Positions 59,180 to 64,000 of a stretch of DNA of 64,000 bases are shown here, piece after piece. The stretch is taken from NCBI GenBank assembly GCA_021014325.1, contig CM037471.1, forward strand, positions 20,542,818 to 20,606,817, written 5' to 3'. A model generated the notes under the pieces. That model searched no databases, was not told the DNA's origin, and saw only the letters and a list, made by a program, of their open reading frames with translations. The translations under genes and the position numbers were made by a program. The stretch comes from Plazaster borealis. Taxonomy: Eukaryota > Echinodermata > Asteroidea > Forcipulatida > Labidiasteridae. Every line of letters begins with the position of its first letter. Position 1 is the stretch's first letter.

Positions 59180-61281
59180 GTAAGTGTAGTGTTTCATATT
59201 TAATTACAAAATGATGAATACCTTGCCATTGGACAATAAGATTAAATTCACACCTTTCTCAAGCTTTGTGTGACTGATCCTCTATGGGCAGGTAGGGATG
59301 CTCTTATTTTGTCCAACTGGAAACCCAGACAGTGTTTTTGGAGCCATTTTCCACCTAATTGTTGGATTGTGTGTAACAATTACACGCGGGAGTCTCAGAT
59401 CTGATGGTAATCTGATTTATTTTGTACACACTGAAAACAAATATAAACACCATAGGTAAATGTTTAAACTACTGAACATGTTTATGGCATGCTGGTGTAG
59501 CTTGGATGCCCAAAATGCACACCATGGCTACAAACAGTGTTTCCATAAAGTTGTTAACTCTATGCTACCATATTATTTGCATATTTACTGACAGTAAATC
59601 TCAACAATTCTAATGATTTTCCAAGGTTTGGTTGCTGTACAAACATTTTATTTATCAGACTTCCTTGAGGCAGTTGCTTCCATTCCCTGCCAAATGATGT
59701 CCCTTTGGATTAAATGTTCAAACAATTTTAGTTCTTTCTGTTACTCATTTCTTCCCGGGTGGGGTTGAGAGAAGGGGTAACATCATCAACGCGCGCGCCA
59801 CGATGATAATAGTCTCATTTGACTCTCGCGCGGACAGTTCAAATCTCCACGTACAGAACCAATAATCATTGTGCAAACGTATTGTATGTACGCGGCCGAA
59901 GTGTACGCATGTTCCCTACGTGGACATGTACGTACATGATTTAAATATTGATGTTGATCTAGCTAGCTAGCTGCTGCTGGCGACCATTGAGACTGCCTGG
60001 TCTTCAAATGTTGTAAATTCACTAAATTTCGACATTCGTAAATGATTTGTATGAGTTGCTAACTGCTTCAGTAGTGTAATAGTTTAATCAACAACATAAA
60101 TTTAGCATTAAATACATTTATTACATATCTGTTTAATATTACCTACGGCAAATGTTCCTGTCCATCAACAGACGAAAATATTGCATGCAATAAAAAACTA
60201 AAATAATGTCAAAAGATCTATCCTTAAAAATTACGTTCAGGGAAGAAAATCAGGGAATGAACGATGACATTTTTCCAATTATGTCAATATTTGTACCCAT
60301 TTTAGGGGAGACATTTTTAAAATGATTTCCCACCTGGACCCAATCACACACGTTATCCGCTGCAATAAACCAAGGAAAAATGTTTGGTAATATTTTTACA
60401 CATTTTATATAAAACTAACAAACCTTGGGCCTAAAAATTAAAAATTGAAAATGCTTGTAAAATTTATAACGTTATATTTTGAGTGCAAATACAAATAGCA
60501 TTTCAATGGTACAAATGGTTTTCGTTTACTTTTTTTTAACGGTAATCGCCTCTGGGAGTGTACCCGAAATGCGATTGCAAATGATTGTGCAATACCCCCT
60601 TCTGCCCCCCTTTCCCTCCTGTTCAATGCAGCGGTGCCTCTTGACAACAAAAATGGTACAAGAGCCATTTGACTCTCAGCGAAGAAACTGTTCCAGCATT
60701 TATCAAGATTTGAGTTCGAGGTCACGCCATCTATTGATTTTATTTCAAACAGACATTTTTACCAACAGTAGGTACACCATGTCATGTATGCACATCATTG
60801 AACCCTTTCCTTTACTGTGACAACTAAGGGATGATGTGTTACTGTACCACAGGGTTTCAAATTGGGAAACAATCAGCAGTGCTGGTTTCCTTAAAATGTA
60901 ATTAAGAAATTATTATTTAAATGCTTAGTTTTTTTAAACTTTGAAACCCTCAAATCATTGCTTCCTAAAAATGTGATCATTTACGGAATATTTGAATTCA
61001 TCTGCGTTGTTTATAAGGAATTCAATGATTAAAGAATAACAGCAGTTTTTCTTTCCCTTTAAAGTAGGCCTAAGCATGGGATGATTCAGTACAATAATGC
61101 AAAGACATACGTACCCTTGAGTATTACTATGTGCACGCCGATAATTAACGACAGGGGAAATCATTTGTGCAGACATCTGGTAATAATTAATGTCCTTCCC
61201 AAGAGAGCCATGGATTAGTATTATTAATCACAAACATTTTGTACAAAATTAAAATGAGCGATGTAGTTTTTCATTTTGGAC
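59180..61281. other. Mostly featureless, with CpG clusters
   Basis: CpG-rich sequence lies at 59788-59940 (acgcgcgcgccacg, ctcgcgcgga) and a milder patch at 60540-60740. Open frames on both strands at 60438-60820 are not recognisable. No repeat was assigned. Confidence 0.35.
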
Positions 61282-61630
61282 CTGACCAACCTGTGGGTAA
61301 CATTGGTAATTGTCAAAGACCAGTATCCACACTTAATGTGACCCAACATGTACATGAAATAAAACACACCTGGGAAAGTTTGAGCTCAATCAGTAATGAG
61401 AAAATAGTGAACAAACCCATTACATATTTTCACTGTTTTTACACAACAATTTCTTTACACGCAAAGTTAATAATTGTTTTACTCATTTAAAAAAAAAAAA
61501 GCATTTCAAGCAAAAACATTTTAAGGGAAGTTTTCCACCATGACCATATTTATACTATGTAAGTTATGTGTATATCTTTGATCATCCTTTGATCAATCTT
61601 ATCAATGTTGTGCGCACAGACACCCTTGAG
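61282..61630 (+). mobile_element. MITE family A-related, diverged copy
   Basis: Resembles 5312-5664: gtcaaagaccagtatccaca, gacccaacatgtacatgaaa and, near the right, ttttccaccatgaccat. The right end (atgttgtgcgcacagacaccctt) and the left end are degraded and no longer matched, so it is an older copy. Confidence 0.7.
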
Positions 61631-64000
61631 AAATAATTTCCAAATTGAAATAATTTACATTATAAACCCATTGACATTGAAAAGTTGTTCTTTCCACAAC
61701 AGGAGCAGCACTCTCTTGTTTTGGTTCTTAAATTGATTGCTGCCATTTCGGAAATTGTTAGTTCCCTCACTCCAGTTAATTTCAAAATAATTTTGTAACA
61801 ATTAAAATTAATTACATTTAAACCCACTTGCTTCCTGAAGTTCATGTTTTTCTGGCAAGGAAATTGAGTCAACAATTGAACAAAGTTAAATGTATTTAAA
61901 ATTTAAAACCAAATCATTCAATCCAGTTATTTTTCAAGAAAAAAACACAACATTTTATCAAACTTGTGAATTTAATAAGTTAGTTCTACATTGGACCACT
62001 TTTAAAAGTCACATCAGTTTGGCCAACAGATTAATTTCTTTCTGTTTGAATTAGGAACATGATGATTTCTAAATAGGTTGACAGATCTTTCAGTTGAAAG
62101 AGCTATATTACCATAATGCAGCCTTCTCATTCTAATTATTAGACATGCAATACTTTATGAAGTGTAATTTTTCATCACAGTTAATAGCCTTGTAACCTGA
62201 GTGGCTCTTGGTCTCTTGTCCATGACAAATTGGCCTAAATTATTTATTGTCATTCCATTTATTTGGATTTTTAGGTTTTGAAACGTTCCATATTTAAGTC
62301 TACATGTACCTTAACATTCTGAGTTGTCCAGATGTTTAATTTTTTTAAAATTTGCTATTTCTGTGTCTTTCTTAAATAGATAGGTAGCTAAATTCATTTG
62401 TAAACATTGTGTATACACATAATTCAATTAGTTTGTTACTGAAGTTAACATGATAACAAATACAACAAATTATAAGAAACGTGTGTAAAGTTATCTATTC
62501 AGACTCAAATCGATGATACAATTGATGCAAATCATTGACATGTAGCTTTAAAGTTTAGGAGCTGTGCTTTTAAAAACATGCTTGCTGTTCTCCATGTCAA
62601 CTTTAGAGAAGTGCATGCAAACAAATCAATCATACATACATGTACGCCTCAACTATATGTCTGGGCAAATTTAGCTAAGTTGTCTGTAAAGTTTGATTGT
62701 AATGCAGATTTTCTCTTTTATTAAAAAAACTCAAATTGGGCCAATTCTTTTTTAAAGAGGGATACTATTCAATTTTTGTTGAAATTAAAATTGTGATTTA
62801 TTCTAGCATTCAAATCATTCCTGATCTTGGATTTCAATGTTTTCATGGACTTGACATAATTTTGAAATCCTGTTAAAGGTTTCTTTCAACTGATTTTAAG
62901 TTTGAAGGGGGTCCAATGACTGAGAGTGTTAGTGAAAAAAGGGTTCTTTTTATTTGTATACCGGCATTCCTCGTCAAAATTTGGATAAAGTGTAAGATGG
63001 TTTTTATTCCTGTTGGTTTTGTCTTTGTGGAAAGTGGATTGTGTCCTGTAGAACAATAAATGGTTGCCATCCTGTTCCAAACAGTTGAGAATGTGCACTG
63101 ACCAGTTTAGCAAAGATGAACATTAGGAACAAATTATGAATATGTTTAGCCTGTTGTAATAATGTTACACTCGTTATCCCTTAGAAATAGAATGATCTAA
63201 CCTGGTTTATCATTATGAGATAATGACATGGATTTGGTTGTAGGCATAATGAACCATTAATCATACACCTTGTTATCACGGTGGTTATCGATCGTAGCTT
63301 CACCTGCTTCATGCTGCTCTAAACATTATCTTGACAATTATTATGCTTGTGGGAGGGAGGGAGGTACCCTATTACTTGTTTTTACTTTAGCTGTACCATC
63401 TCCTCTGGACAGACTCTCTTGAGGGTTCCAAGACAAAAATTGATGTACAGCACATTACATGAACCTGCCTGCATCCAAACAGGAAATTCATGTGCTAAGG
63501 CCTGACAGGGGGTTTGTCAGCCTGCCCTTGCCAAAAATAAAGGATTTTAATTTTGGCATGTTCTGTAGGATTCCATTCTTAAATTATTTAAATTCAGAAC
63601 AATTATTGTTTAGCATCTTAAACAAAACATAAATAGAAATGCCTCTGAACACGTACTGCAGTGAACACTTTGGCCTACATTGGCTTTTCCTTGAAAATGT
63701 AGCACCTATTATTAGGTGAGCATCAGGCCTCCAGGTTATTATTCTCTTGTGAAATTTTTCAGAGGATCATCGAGTATCCATTAAGTTCCTTAGGCCAAAA
63801 GATACAATGATATAATAATTTTGAAACATCATTCATAAATTGTATTTCATTTTTTACTATAAAATTTGAAGTATTACACTTCTCTTTTAGGGGAATGAAT
63901 GGCATCAGAGTTATTGTATCTCGTGGAATATTCAGATGGGAATCATCAAAGTGATAGTCTATAAGTACCAAGTGCCTTAGGCCAAAAGATACAACATGAT
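61631..64000. other. Right end of window, nothing recognised
   Basis: AT-rich sequence with short open frames lacking motifs. 'ttaggccaaaagatacaa' occurs twice near the end (63790 and 63977), a local direct repeat. No gene is supported. Confidence 0.4.

Overview
This looks like animal nuclear DNA, AT-rich and intron-bearing, most likely from an echinoderm and perhaps a sea star. The grounds are split genes with GT-AG introns, vertebrate-type TTAGGG telomeric repeats, tRNA-derived SINE heads, and many short non-coding inverted-repeat transposons. One family begins 'aaaggcactggacacgtttgg', which I associate from memory with asteroid or other echinoderm genomes. There are no operons, ribosome-binding sites or bacterial features.

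The one gene I can reconstruct with confidence lies at 26354-32701 on the + strand. Nine coding exons join in frame to a 569-residue sodium-coupled glutamate/aspartate transporter of the SLC1 family, closest by motif recall to EAAT2/GLT-1 (SLC1A2). All eight introns are GT-AG, and the exon lengths sum to 1710 bases, exactly 570 codons. The residues for substrate, sodium and proton/potassium coupling are present. The 5' UTR begins upstream of 26354, probably in this exon plus earlier unseen exons. The 3' UTR may be short (AATAAA at 34245) or run about 7.8 kb to tandem AATAAA signals at 40535-40546.

Layout: 1-26.2 kb is non-coding, dominated by small transposons, with one CpG-rich promoter-like patch at 6.5-7.3 kb holding a candidate first exon. 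26.2-40.6 kb is the transporter and its downstream region. 41.2-43.2 kb holds a SINE, a 38-bp satellite and an abutting degenerate interstitial telomeric array. 43.2-46.0 kb has a fold-back repeat, a CpG-rich patch and an unidentified minus-strand open frame. 46.1-50.9 kb holds duplications ending in three tandem ~890-bp units, each with an exon-like core bounded by splice-site consensus. 54.2-56.6 kb is repeat-rich and ends in an inverted plus direct array of ~430-bp units. 56.8-57.05 kb looks like a promoter with a non-coding first exon pointing right. The rest, to 64 kb, is mostly featureless.

No cooperating gene set is visible. The most unusual signals are structural: paired sequence change in the two ends of one inverted-repeat family, the tandem exon-like units, a tandem repeat seeded at a splice donor, and higher-order structure in the satellite/telomeric block.
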